DNA of 64,000 bases from positions 208,818 to 272,817 of the forward strand of contig JAICTZ010000006.1 in the NCBI GenBank assembly GCA_025936115.1. The letters run 5' to 3'. How positions within the stretch are numbered: the first letter of the stretch is position 1; each line of letters begins with the position of its first letter. Below are positions 51,455-60,712 of the stretch, piece by piece. This DNA comes from Polyangiaceae bacterium. GTDB taxonomy: Bacteria > Myxococcota_A > Polyangia > Polyangiales > Polyangiaceae. The translations under genes were made by a program, and so were the position numbers. A model generated the notes under the pieces. That model did not search any database. It saw nothing but the letters and a program-made list of their open reading frames with translations, and had not been told where the DNA came from.

Positions 51455-53512
51455 ATGGCCATCAAGAAACTGACCCAGCGCTGCGTGCTCGCCTTCGCAG
51501 CGCTCGACGTGCTCTTCAATCCGCTCGTGATGATCGCGTTCCTCGGCTTGTTCCACATCGACGAGCCACGCAGTGCCGCGTTCGTCTTGCCGCTGCTCGT
51601 ACTCGGCAAGCTCGCCGCCAACGCGTTCTTCCTGTCGCTCGAGCTCGCCCCGTACGAGCGGGCCATGAGCCGTAACGGCAAGAGCAGCGAAGAGCTCCTG
51701 CACACCGCGGACCGCGCGTTGCAGGCCCTGCCGCGGCGTTTCGGGATTTTTTATGCCTCGACCTGGAGCGTGACGTACGCGCTCGCGTTCGCGACGGTGT
51801 ACCTGCTCGTCCCGGGGACGCTGGGACCACGCGCCATGGATGCGGGTGGCATGCTCGTTGCGGCGGTGTGGTTCGGCGGGTTCGCCTTCGGGTTCCCGCT
51901 CGCGGCCATGCTCACGACGGAAGCCGCGAGCAACTGCTCCGTGCAAGCTCGCGAGCGCGGAGTGACGCTCGAGCGGGATCCGGTCGCGCTGCAATGGCGC
52001 ATCGGCGTGGTGGCGCTCGCGCTCGGCCTCGGCCCGACGCTCTGGATGATGGCGCTCGGCTACATGAAAGAGGTGCAGGCGGCGTGCGCGGAGCGCGGCA
52101 CGCTGAGCGCCCTCGCCGTCTCCGAGCTTGCCCGCGCGCCGTACGACGGCGCGGGCTCCGTGGCGCGGTTCGCTCAGGACTTCCAGCGCGCGCACGCCGC
52201 GGTCGGTGTGCGCGAGACGAGCGCGCTCGTGACCGACGCGGCACTCCGGCCGCTCACGCCCGTGCCCGCGCCCGATCCGCTCGCCGTCGCGCGCGAGTGG
52301 CTCAAGGCCGAGCTCGAGCGCGCCCCGGCCGGCGTCTTTGCTCCACGCGATCGGGACGTGAGCGTGGCGTACCGGCGCCTCGACCCGAACCACGTCGTCG
52401 TCGCGCTCGTTCGTACTCCGGACGGCGCCTCCTCGAGCTTCGTCTTGAGCGCCGGCGTGTTCGCGCTGATCGTCGCGCTCTGGGCGCCGCTCTGCGCCGT
52501 GATCCTGGGCCGCGCCGTCTCGGCGCCCATCGAGCGGCTCACGCGCGCCGCGCGCGAAGTCGTCGAAGAGGGCAAGCAGTCGGAGATGGACACCCTGCCC
52601 GTCGCTCGCAACGACGAGGTCGGTGTGCTCACCGATCGCTTCAACGACTTGCTCGACTTGATGCGCACGCTCAGCGCGGCAGCCGACTCGATCGCGAAGG
52701 GCAACTTGCGCGTCGAGATTCGTGGCAAGGGGGAATTGCCGGACGCCTTCCGCGGCATGCTCGGGAGCCTGCGCGGCATGGTGCACCAAATCAGCGAAAC
52801 CTCGGTCGAGCTCGGCAGCGCAGCGACCGAAATCTTCGCGGCGTCGCAGGAGCAGGAGGCGGCGGCCGCGTCGCAGTCGAGCGCGATGGAAGAGATCAGC
52901 CGTACGATGGATTCGCTCTCGGAGTCGGCGGCGCACGTCTCCGAAGCCGTGCGCGGCGTGCTCTCGAACGCCGAGCGCACGCTCGACAACACCGACGCCA
53001 TGGTGCGTCGCATCACCGAGCTCTCCGCGCACGCCGGACGCATCGCCGAAATCCTCGAGGTAATCCGCGAAATCGCCGATAAGAGCGATCTTTTGGCGCT
53101 GAACGGCTCGCTCGAAGCGAACCGCGCCGGCGAGCAGGGGCACGGCTTCGCGCTCGTTGCGGGCGAGATGCGACGCCTCGCCGAGCGCGTGACGGCGTCC
53201 GTACAGGACGTGAAGCGGCTCGTGAGCGACATTCGCGAGTCGGGCTCGACGACCGTGATGGCGACGGAGGAGAGCCGGCGGCTCGCGCAGGGCACGACGG
53301 AAGCCGCGCGCCAGATCACGTTCGTGACGCAGCAGCAGCGCAGCGGCACCGAGCAAGTCTCCCAGAGCGTCAAGGGCATCACCGACGTCGTGACGCAGGC
53401 CGTGAGCGCCACGGCACAGACGCGCACCTCGGCCGAGCGATTGAAGGCCCAGGCCGATCGCCTGACCGATCTCGTCAAACGCTTCGAGACCGCGACGGAG
53501 CAAGCCGCATGA
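51455..53512 (+). CDS. Methyl-accepting chemotaxis protein with multi-helix N-terminus
   Basis: 685 residues from ATG 51455. The first ~205 residues have about five hydrophobic helices (e.g. FVLPLLVLGKLAANAFFLSL, MLVAAVWFGGFAFGFPLAAM). A ~125-residue sensor stretch, another helix (SAGVFALIVALWAPLCAVIL, ~335-355), a HAMP domain (SAPIERLTRAAREVVEEG...NDEVGVLTDRFNDL) and a coiled-coil signalling domain follow. The signalling tip DLLALNGSLEANRAGEQGHG is well conserved. It would sense an unknown signal and drive the CheA hybrid, with which it overlaps by 4 bp. Myxococcus FrzCD is cytoplasmic, so this receptor differs in its sensing part. Confidence 0.92.
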   Translation: MAIKKLTQRCVLAFAALDVLFNPLVMIAFLGLFHIDEPRSAAFVLPLLVLGKLAANAFFLSLELAPYERAMSRNGKSSEELLHTADRALQALPRRFGIFYASTWSVTYALAFATVYLLVPGTLGPRAMDAGGMLVAAVWFGGFAFGFPLAAMLTTEAASNCSVQARERGVTLERDPVALQWRIGVVALALGLGPTLWMMALGYMKEVQAACAERGTLSALAVSELARAPYDGAGSVARFAQDFQRAHAAVGVRETSALVTDAALRPLTPVPAPDPLAVAREWLKAELERAPAGVFAPRDRDVSVAYRRLDPNHVVVALVRTPDGASSSFVLSAGVFALIVALWAPLCAVILGRAVSAPIERLTRAAREVVEEGKQSEMDTLPVARNDEVGVLTDRFNDLLDLMRTLSAAADSIAKGNLRVEIRGKGELPDAFRGMLGSLRGMVHQISETSVELGSAATEIFAASQEQEAAAASQSSAMEEISRTMDSLSESAAHVSEAVRGVLSNAERTLDNTDAMVRRITELSAHAGRIAEILEVIREIADKSDLLALNGSLEANRAGEQGHGFALVAGEMRRLAERVTASVQDVKRLVSDIRESGSTTVMATEESRRLAQGTTEAARQITFVTQQQRSGTEQVSQSVKGITDVVTQAVSATAQTRTSAERLKAQADRLTDLVKRFETATEQAA

Positions 53513-55608
53513 GCACCGACCGCGATGCGCTGCTCGACCGCTTTCGAGCCGGCCTCATCGCGCGAATCGAGCGCATCGACGAGCTCGTCGACGCGGCGCC
53601 GGGCGGCGCGGCGGGCGGCAAGGAGCTCAAGGACGCGCTCGGCGAGCTTCACACCCTCAAGGGTGAAGCTCGCATGCTCGGCCTCAGCTCGCTCGCCGAG
53701 CTCGCGCACGCGCTCGAGACCTGGCTCGGCGCGGGCGGTGACACGGAGGCCGCAGTCCGCGCCCTCGACGCCATGCGCAAGGCGCTCAAGAACGCGATCG
53801 AGCCCGAGATCGCCGACGCGGTGCTCGAAGCCGCGCGTTTCGAGCTGGAGACGCCGCCTACCCCGGGAGATTCCGCCGACGCGGAGGGCGAGCTCGTACC
53901 GGCGAGCACAGGCAACGGCAGCCCGACCAACGGCGCGGAGCCCCATTCGAGCAGCCCACCCGCCACGCGCCCGAGCGGGACCGAAGCAGCGCGCCCCGCC
54001 AAGAGCCGCCGGTACGTCCAAGTCGACGCGCTCGCCGTCGACGACCTGTGCGAGCGACTCGCCGAGCTCACGGCGCTCTACGGACGCCTGCGCGGCCGCA
54101 CGCTCGGGCTCGTGCGCTCGCTGCCGAACGGCGCGCGGGCCCATACGGCGCTGGTCGAGGATTTCGCGCGCGTGAGCGCGCTCGTCACGGACACGACGAC
54201 GCGCGCCTGGTCACTCCGACTCGTCCCCGTCGAGCCCGTACTGCGCGAGCTCCGCCGGCACGCGCGCTCGAGCGCGGCCGAGTGCAACAAGAGCGTCACG
54301 GTCACGCTCGAAGCGCGTGGGGTCGAGCTCGAGCGCAACGTGCTCGACAAGCTCTGGGATTCGCTGCTCCACCTGGTCCAAAACGCCATCGATCACGGCC
54401 TGGAGGAAGACGGCGAGCGCGGCGACAAGCCGCCCATCGGCTCGCTCGTGCTCTCGGCGCAGGCGGCGGGACCGAACGTCGTCTTGTGCGTCGAAGACGA
54501 CGGCCGCGGCGTCGATCCGGAGCGGCTGCGCGCAGCGGCGATCCGCGCGGGTCGCGGCGGCGAAGTCGCGGCGCTCAGCGACGAAGAAGCGCTCGATTTG
54601 CTGTTTTTGCACGGGTTCTCGACGCGGACCGAAGTGAGCCGCACGGCGGGCCGCGGCGTCGGGCTCGCCGTCGTGCGGCGTCAGGTGGAGGCGCTCGGCG
54701 GTAGCGTGCGCGTGGAGTCGACGCCCGGGCGCGGCACGCGCTTTTTTCTCACGGTGCCGTTCACGGTGACCAAGGAGCGGAGTCTCATCGTGGAGGTCGG
54801 CGCGGGGCTTTACGCATTTCCGGCTCGCACCGTGCGCGCCGTGCTCGGCTCGCACGAGCTCCCGCCGCCCGGCAACGAACGACGACCCGTGCTGCGCTTC
54901 CAGAACCAGACGCTGCCGCTCGTCTCGCTCGGCCAGGCGCTGCATCTCGCGAGCGATACGCCCGACTCGTCGGCGATCGTGGTCGAGCTCGGCGGGCGCT
55001 CGTTCGCGCTGCGCGTCCCGCTCATCGTCGGCGACGTCGAGCTCATTCGTCGTCCCGCGGACACGTTGCTCGGCGGACTCACCGGCATCGCCGCGACGGC
55101 GCTGCTCGACGACGGCCGGCTCGTGCTCATACTCGATGTCGCGTTTTTGCAGCGCGCCCTCACGGACACCACCGCGCCGCTCTCGCCCATCACCCACGCA
55201 CGCGGCGGCCCGCGCCGGCGCCGCATTCTCATCGCCGACGACTCCCCGGTCGTCTGTCAGCTCGTGCAGGAAATCCTGGTTTCGGCAGGGTACTCCGTGG
55301 AGGTAACCAACGACGGCACCCAAGCGCTCGCCGTGCTGCGCGAACGCGAGCCGGACCTCGTGCTCTCCGACCTCGAGATGCCGACGATGGGCGGCTTCGA
55401 GCTCCTCGCCGAAATCCGCAAACGCAGCCAGCGGCTACCGGTCATCCTGCTCACCACCCGCGGCTCCGTCGAAGATCGCCAGCGCGCGACGGAGCTCGGC
55501 GCCAACGCCTACCTGCTGAAGACCGGCTTCAAGAGCGAGGCCCTGCTCGACCTGGTGCGGCGTTTCGTGCCGAGCGCCTCCCCCACCGTGCGACCCCACG
55601 CTCCATGA
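53509..55608 (+). CDS. CheA-CheY hybrid histidine kinase (FrzE-like)
   Basis: 699 residues: HPt domain (~1-110) with His48 in GELHTLKGEARML, Pro/Ser/Thr linker, dimerisation helices (~165-235), HATPase_c with N box HLVQNAIDHGLEEDGERG, G1 VEDDGRGVDP, F box LFLHGFSTRTEVS and G2 GRGVGLAVVRRQ, a CheW-like regulatory domain (~420-550) and a C-terminal receiver (~565-690) with Asp in LVLSDLEMPTMGG. This is the FrzE layout. It would phosphorylate its own receiver and the dual receiver at 49655. Coupled by 4-bp overlaps to the receptor and to CheB. Confidence 0.93.
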   Translation: MSTDRDALLDRFRAGLIARIERIDELVDAAPGGAAGGKELKDALGELHTLKGEARMLGLSSLAELAHALETWLGAGGDTEAAVRALDAMRKALKNAIEPEIADAVLEAARFELETPPTPGDSADAEGELVPASTGNGSPTNGAEPHSSSPPATRPSGTEAARPAKSRRYVQVDALAVDDLCERLAELTALYGRLRGRTLGLVRSLPNGARAHTALVEDFARVSALVTDTTTRAWSLRLVPVEPVLRELRRHARSSAAECNKSVTVTLEARGVELERNVLDKLWDSLLHLVQNAIDHGLEEDGERGDKPPIGSLVLSAQAAGPNVVLCVEDDGRGVDPERLRAAAIRAGRGGEVAALSDEEALDLLFLHGFSTRTEVSRTAGRGVGLAVVRRQVEALGGSVRVESTPGRGTRFFLTVPFTVTKERSLIVEVGAGLYAFPARTVRAVLGSHELPPPGNERRPVLRFQNQTLPLVSLGQALHLASDTPDSSAIVVELGGRSFALRVPLIVGDVELIRRPADTLLGGLTGIAATALLDDGRLVLILDVAFLQRALTDTTAPLSPITHARGGPRRRRILIADDSPVVCQLVQEILVSAGYSVEVTNDGTQALAVLREREPDLVLSDLEMPTMGGFELLAEIRKRSQRLPVILLTTRGSVEDRQRATELGANAYLLKTGFKSEALLDLVRRFVPSASPTVRPHAP

Positions 55609-56669
55609 AACCGGTCCGCGCCCTCATCCTGGACGACTCGGCGATCTGTCGCGATCGCTTGCGGGACATTCTCACGCGCGATCGCGACATCAGCGTCGTC
55701 GGCGAAGCCGAAAACGGCGACCGCGTGCTCGAGCTCGTGCGCCGCACGCAACCGAGCATTCTGCTCGTCGATCTCCAGATGCCGGGCACGGGCGGCCACG
55801 AGACGATCGAACGCGTGATGGCCAATCAGCCGCTGCCGATCCTGGTCGTCACGGGACAGCCGTCGGCCGTGAGCCAAAAGGCCGTCTTCGAGTCGATCCG
55901 CCGCGGCGCGCTCGATCTGGCCGAAAAGCCCGAGCACGGCGACGCGAGCGCCGAAGCGCGCCTGCGCAGCCGAGTCCGCGAGCTCTCGCAGGTGCCAGTC
56001 GTGAGGCACATGGCCGGCACACTCGGCGCGTCACGCAACTGGGGCTTCGGCGCACGACGCTCGTCGCGGCCTCCGGCGCCGGGCAGCGTGCCGATCCTCG
56101 CCATCGGAGCGTCAGCGGGTGGACCGCTCGCCGTGGCGGCCGTGCTCGGCGGACTACCCGCGATTTTGCCGGCGGCGGTCGCCGTCGTGCAGCACCTGCC
56201 GAAAGGGTTCGCGCGCGCGTTCGGCGAGTTCTTGCGGACGCGCACGTCCTTGCCCGTGACGGTCGTGTCCCGCCGCACGCCGATCGGCGCGGGCAACGTC
56301 TACATTCCCGACGACGATCGGCACCTCGTCTTGGCGGACGCGCGTCACTTCGCGCCGAGTGATCAGCCGGAGGTGGAAGGCCATCGACCGGCAGTCGACG
56401 CGCTGTTCCGCTCGCTCGCCGAAGCAGCGCGCAAGAGCGCCTGCGGCGTCGTGATGAGCGGCATCGGGCGTGACGGCACGGCGGGACTCCTCGAGCTCAA
56501 GGCGCGCGGAGCGCTCACGCTCGCGCAGGACGAAGCGAGCTCGGGCGTCTTCGGCATGCCGCGCGCCGCGCTCGAAGCGCACGCCGCCGAACGCGCGCTG
56601 AACCCCGCCGAGCTCTCGCGTGAGCTCACCAAATGGGCCGTCGATACGGCCCGAGGTCTCGGTCAATGA
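55605..56669 (+). CDS. CheB-type protein-glutamate methylesterase (FrzG-like)
   Basis: 354 residues: receiver domain (~3-120; Asp in ILLVDLQMPGTGG, Lys in LAEKPEHG), a short linker, and a CheB esterase domain with catalytic Ser in ILAIGASAGGPLAVAAVLGG, His in VVQHLPKGFARAFGEF and Asp in MSGIGRDGTAGLLELKARG. It removes methyl groups from receptor glutamates during adaptation. FrzG of Myxococcus lacks a receiver in some descriptions; here the receiver is complete. Overlaps CheA and CheR genes by 4 bp each. Confidence 0.93.
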   Translation: MKPVRALILDDSAICRDRLRDILTRDRDISVVGEAENGDRVLELVRRTQPSILLVDLQMPGTGGHETIERVMANQPLPILVVTGQPSAVSQKAVFESIRRGALDLAEKPEHGDASAEARLRSRVRELSQVPVVRHMAGTLGASRNWGFGARRSSRPPAPGSVPILAIGASAGGPLAVAAVLGGLPAILPAAVAVVQHLPKGFARAFGEFLRTRTSLPVTVVSRRTPIGAGNVYIPDDDRHLVLADARHFAPSDQPEVEGHRPAVDALFRSLAEAARKSACGVVMSGIGRDGTAGLLELKARGALTLAQDEASSGVFGMPRAALEAHAAERALNPAELSRELTKWAVDTARGLGQ

Positions 56670-58057
56670 GCGAACCGGCACTCACCGCGCTCGTCTCCGC
56701 GCGAACGGGCATGGAGCTCAGCCGCGGCGGTATCGACCGCGCCCTCGGCAGCTACGCGACGCGCCGCGAACGAGAGCTCGGGCTCACGCCGAACTCCTTC
56801 GTGACGCTGCTCGCGAGCGAGCGGGGCGGCGCCGAGCTCGAGCGCCTCGTGAACTCGATCACGGTCGGTTACACTTGGTTTTTTCGCGATCCCGGCCAGC
56901 TCGCTGCGATCGAGTCGCTCCTCGGCGGCGAGCTAGGCCGGCCCGGCAAGGTCCGGCTCTGGATCCCGGGCTGTTCGACGGGAGAAGACGCGTATTCGCT
57001 CGCGCTCATCGCCGACCACGTGGGGCGCGAGGTCGAAATCCTCGCGACCGACGTGAACACGCAATCCCTCGAACACGCGCGACGCGGGCTCTACGGCGCT
57101 TGGAGCGTGCGCGAGATGGATCCGCGCTTCAGCGCGGCGCTCACGCGGCGAGGCGCCCGCAGCTACGAGCTTTCGCCGAGCGTCCGGGGCCGCGTCGCCT
57201 TCGCGCGCCACAACCTGATCGAGCGGCCGCCGCTCCCGAGCGACGCCGCGACCTGGGATGTCGTGCTGTGCCGGAACGTGCTGATCTACTTCGAGCGGGA
57301 CGTGGCGCTGCGCGTGCTGAACATGCTCGCGCGTTCACTCGCGCCGGGCGGCTACCTCGTGCTCGGTGCGAGCGAGGTCATGTGCGAGGTGCCGGAAGGG
57401 CTCGAGGCCTGCTACGTCGCGGGCCGGCTCGCGTTCCGGCGCGCAGATCCCGGAGCCACGCAGGCGCGAGCGAAGAGCGGCGCCCAAAGCTCGGGGACGT
57501 TTGCGCGCGACTGGCTGCTCGCTCCCGTCACGCCCGCGCAGCCGACGCGCCTGGTTTCCGTGTTTCCCGCCGCGGCCGAAGCGCTGCGGGACAGCGCGCC
57601 CCCTCCGCCACAGCCGACCGCGACGCCGCCGAGCGATATCGAGCGCGAGCTTTCGGCCGGACATCGCTTGATCGAAGCGGGCGACGTGGCCGGCGCGCGC
57701 CTGCGGTACCTCGCAGCGCTCGGCCACGACGCGACGCGCGCCGACGCGCACCTCTACGCCGGAGTCGCCCGTTACCTCTGCGGCGAGATCGAACCCGCGT
57801 TCTACAACCTGCGCGCGGCGCTCTTCCTCGACGAAACCCTGTGGCCCGCCGCTTTCTACCTCGCGCTCTGTCACGAAAATAGCGGGCATCCCGCGGAAGC
57901 CTTGCAAGCCTACGAGCACGTGCTCCGCATCCACGACCGACAACACGCGACGCACGCGACCTTGGCATCCGTCTTCGACGCTTGGCGCGAGGATTTGTGT
58001 GCGGTCGCGCGCCGCCGCGTCCAGGCCGCGAATGCGGTCGCGCGGCGGGTAGGCTGA
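56666..58057 (+). CDS. CheR-type methyltransferase with TPR-like C-terminus (FrzF-like)
   Basis: 463 residues from ATG 56666. N-terminal helical domain and SAM-binding domain: TVGYTWFFRDPGQLAAIESL, RLWIPGCSTGEDAYSLALI, ILATDVNTQSLEHARRGLYG, VVLCRNVLIYFERD and LAPGGYLVLGASE. A Pro/Ala linker leads to a helical repeat region (~330-450; AGARLRYLAALGHDATRADA, PAFYNLRAALFLDETLWPAA) typical of the TPR tail in FrzF and other CheR-TPR proteins. It methylates the receptor for adaptation. Last gene of the chemosensory operon, coupled to CheB by ATGA. Confidence 0.92.
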   Translation: MSEPALTALVSARTGMELSRGGIDRALGSYATRRERELGLTPNSFVTLLASERGGAELERLVNSITVGYTWFFRDPGQLAAIESLLGGELGRPGKVRLWIPGCSTGEDAYSLALIADHVGREVEILATDVNTQSLEHARRGLYGAWSVREMDPRFSAALTRRGARSYELSPSVRGRVAFARHNLIERPPLPSDAATWDVVLCRNVLIYFERDVALRVLNMLARSLAPGGYLVLGASEVMCEVPEGLEACYVAGRLAFRRADPGATQARAKSGAQSSGTFARDWLLAPVTPAQPTRLVSVFPAAAEALRDSAPPPPQPTATPPSDIERELSAGHRLIEAGDVAGARLRYLAALGHDATRADAHLYAGVARYLCGEIEPAFYNLRAALFLDETLWPAAFYLALCHENSGHPAEALQAYEHVLRIHDRQHATHATLASVFDAWREDLCAVARRRVQAANAVARRVG

Positions 58058-58112
58058 CGACGCTCGACTCCTGACCCTGGCGGGGGGACGTTTTCTCGCG
58101 TAGAGATGCCAT

Positions 58113-59117
58113 GTGGCAGAGCTTGACTCGAGCTCGCTCGACGCTGCACCCGAGTCGCGCGCGCAAGAGGCCCTCGTGCGCGAAGGCATGCGCTGTTTGA
58201 TGCTCTCGGGCTCCGTGTTCTTGCGCGCGCACTTGTCGGCCCCCTGGGCCTACGAATCGCCCGCGCCGCACGAGATGAACGCGATGCTCGACGCAAAGGG
58301 CGACCGCATCATCGTGTTTCACGTCATCACGGCAGGACGCTGCCGCATCGAGTTGTCGGACGGCCGCGCGGCGGCCGAGCTCGAGGCGGGGGACATCGCG
58401 ATCCTACCGTTTTGCGATCAGCATCGGATGGGGGATCCTCGGATCGAACGCGCCGTACCCATGTGCGAGATCCTGCCGGCGCCGCTCGTGACGCCCGTCC
58501 TGACCTGGGGCGGCGGCGGCGCCGTCATGAGCATGCTGTGCGGCTACTTGCGTTGTGACGACCTGCCGTTCAATCCCATGCTCGCTTCACTCCCGCCGCT
58601 CATGCGCGTGCCGACGGCGGGCGGCCCGCTCGGTCATTGGATCCAGGCGAGCATTCAGTACGCGATTCATACGCTCGGGCGACAGCCCATCCACGACCCG
58701 CTACTGCAGCGCCTGCCCGAGCTCTTGTTCACCGAGTGCTTGTGCAGTTTCGCGGCCAAACGCGCGACGGGCCAAAATCGCGGCTGGCTCGCGGGGCTGT
58801 CCGATCCGGTAGTCGGGCGCGCGCTCGGCTACATGCACCGCGAGCCAGAGCGCCCCTGGACGCTGAAAGAGCTCGCGCGCCACGCCGCGAGCTCTCGTTC
58901 CGTGCTCGACGCGCGCTTCCGTGAGCTGCTCGGATGCGCGCCGATGAGCTATCTGACGGCCTTCCGGCTGCAGCTCGCGTCGCGTCGCTTGCGCACGACG
59001 GCGGACAGCATGGTCGAAGTCGCGAACGCAGTCGGTTACGGGTCGGAAGCGGCGTTCAGTCGCGCGTTCAAGCGCCACGTCGGCAAGTCGCCGAGCGCGT
59101 GGCGGAGCGCGGGCTGA
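58113..59117 (+). CDS. AraC-family regulator with cupin-like sensor domain
   Basis: 334 residues from GTG 58113. Residues ~25-200 form a cupin-type AraC N-terminus (IIVFHVITAGRCRIELSDG, AAELEAGDIAILPFCDQHRM, the pattern of Cupin_6 regulators). The C-terminal ~100 residues have two helix-turn-helix units (WTLKELARHAASSRSVLDAR; MVEVANAVGYGSEAAFSRAF, KRHVGKSPSAWR). It sits 55 bp after the CheR gene; transcription with that operon cannot be excluded. The ligand is unknown. Confidence 0.9.
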   Translation: MAELDSSSLDAAPESRAQEALVREGMRCLMLSGSVFLRAHLSAPWAYESPAPHEMNAMLDAKGDRIIVFHVITAGRCRIELSDGRAAAELEAGDIAILPFCDQHRMGDPRIERAVPMCEILPAPLVTPVLTWGGGGAVMSMLCGYLRCDDLPFNPMLASLPPLMRVPTAGGPLGHWIQASIQYAIHTLGRQPIHDPLLQRLPELLFTECLCSFAAKRATGQNRGWLAGLSDPVVGRALGYMHREPERPWTLKELARHAASSRSVLDARFRELLGCAPMSYLTAFRLQLASRRLRTTADSMVEVANAVGYGSEAAFSRAFKRHVGKSPSAWRSAG

Positions 59118-59165
59118 CGCGACGTCGGCAATCGCCGAGCGCGTGGCCGCACGGGCTGACGCGAC
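59079..59165 (+). repeat. Imperfect tandem duplication across the AraC gene stop
   Basis: Unit 1 (59079-59123) contains the last codons, the TGA stop and six following bases. Unit 2 (59124-59165) repeats it with a few changes and deletions, both ending GGGCTGACGCGAC. The duplication lies outside the coding frame except for unit 1, so it does not change the protein. Confidence 0.75.
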
Positions 59166-59192
59166 GTTCTCGTGCGGCGCGTGACGCGCTCT

Positions 59193-60218
59193 CTACGTGC
59201 GCGAGTGGCGCCGCGCCCAGTGCCCGCGTTCGCGCAGGTACGCGCGCGGCGTCGTGCCGCGCAGCGCGCGAAACACACGGTGAAATTGCGCGTAGCTCCC
59301 GAAACCGGCGGCCAGCGCCGCGGCCAGCAAATTCTCTCCGCCCGCGTCGAGGAGCACCTGAAAGCGCTCGAGCCGCAGCCGATTCCGATACTCGACGAGC
59401 GACATGCCCATCTCGATCTTGAAGACGCGCGCGAGGCGGCTCAGGCTGATGTCGAGCTCGCCGGCGAGATCCTTGCCACCGAGCGATGGATCCTTCGTGA
59501 GTAGTCGCACGGTCTGGCGCACGAGCGGGTGCCCGGTCGGCGAACGAGAACCCCGCGCCTGCGCCGCTTGGCCGTGACTCAGGTCGAGCACCGTACCGAG
59601 CAGGGAGCAGAGGACCGCGGCGCGGGCCTGCTTCGACGGATCGGGCGGCTCGCCGGAGATCCCGGAATCGTTGAACATCATGCCCATGGCCGCGCGTGCC
59701 GAGCGGATGGGGGTGGACGCGACCCAGCTCCGGCCGACGACGCGCGTCTCAGCCGGGAGTTGCAGCACGATCGGACAGTTGTCGATTATCGTGAACGGCA
59801 CGCCCTGGGCCGCACGACGGAAGCACTCTTTGTCGTTGTCCCCGAAGTCGTACATCACGTGGTGCTCGTCCACGATGTTGCCGTCGAGATCGGTACCCCA
59901 GGTGCCGAGCATCAGATTTCGCGGTGCGTCGAGCAGGAACAGGCCGACGCGCTGCAGCCCAATCCGCTTCAGCGCGATCTCCACCGCGCCGCGCAGCATG
60001 GTGTCGACGTCGTCGGTGCGTGAAAGCTCGTCGAACGCGGCGATCAGCGACCCGAGCTCTTCGGGTGCTTTGCTGTCGAGCATCGCCGGCTCGGGGGTGT
60101 CCGAGCCGAGAATCAACGCCCAGTCCACGCGTCTTCGCACAGCCACGAGCCGCCGCGATCCGTACCATGGAGTGGTGGAAACCGTGCGCAGCGCCGTGCC
60201 GGACGACGCTTCCGTCAT
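59193..60218 (-). CDS. AraC-family regulator with GAF-like sensor domain
   Basis: Start chosen at ATG 60218, which has GGAG 9 bp upstream (341 aa); GTG 60128 and ATG 60083 are alternatives. Residues ~60-225 resemble a GAF domain (ALKRIGLQRVGLFLLD, GVPFTIIDNCPIVLQLP, VASTPIRSARAAMGMMFND). The C-terminal ~105 residues are an AraC DNA-binding domain (LAGELDISLSRLARVFKIEM, then GFGSYAQFHRVFRALRGTTP). Convergent with the other AraC gene, 75 bp away. Its signal and targets are unknown; the divergent SGNH hydrolase gene is a possible target. Confidence 0.85.
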   Translation of the reverse strand: MTEASSGTALRTVSTTPWYGSRRLVAVRRRVDWALILGSDTPEPAMLDSKAPEELGSLIAAFDELSRTDDVDTMLRGAVEIALKRIGLQRVGLFLLDAPRNLMLGTWGTDLDGNIVDEHHVMYDFGDNDKECFRRAAQGVPFTIIDNCPIVLQLPAETRVVGRSWVASTPIRSARAAMGMMFNDSGISGEPPDPSKQARAAVLCSLLGTVLDLSHGQAAQARGSRSPTGHPLVRQTVRLLTKDPSLGGKDLAGELDISLSRLARVFKIEMGMSLVEYRNRLRLERFQVLLDAGGENLLAAALAAGFGSYAQFHRVFRALRGTTPRAYLRERGHWARRHSRT

Positions 60219-60712
60219 CGGCCAGGGCTCCGGGATCGCGCTTTCAACCATACTGGCCGGACTCGCACTCTGTTCCGGGTGCGCTGGGTCGAACGGCGCC
60301 GAAGCGCCGGGGACTACTTCCGATGCAGGGAGAGCCAACGGATTAGCATTCCCGCAAAGGGGTCACCTGGATCAGACTTTTGCAAATCTCATTCGAAGGG
60401 CTCCCCTGGCGCGCGACGGCAGCGTAAAGTTCCCGGTGCACGGACCCCCACGCTCTTGAGCCCATGGCGAGCTCCCCCTCACTCGCAAACCGCTCATTGA
60501 CAAAAGTGAGTGGCGAAGGCTGGCGTGCGCCCGGGTTACCGTCACGAGCGAGCCCCTCGGCTCAGAGCCATGCCGGACAGCAGCGCCGGATCAGAGCTCC
60601 CGCGATTTCCCGCGCGGATCCCGACAATTTCCCGCCGCTCCGGCAATCCATCATGCGCGCGCCCGCTGGCATCTCTTGCGGCCAGAATTCCGGGCATGAT
60701 TGTCGGAGCCCT
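60219..60712. other. 494-bp gap upstream of the SGNH hydrolase gene
   Basis: Divergent intergenic region between the AraC gene and the SGNH hydrolase gene. A TTGACA hexamer occurs at about 60496, but no convincing -10 element at 16-18 bp. The frame of the hydrolase is open through part of it, without conservation. Nothing else recognised. Confidence 0.4.

Noticed and set aside
60496..60530. Sigma-70 promoter with TTGACA
   Set aside because: No acceptable -10 hexamer at 16-18 bp spacing.
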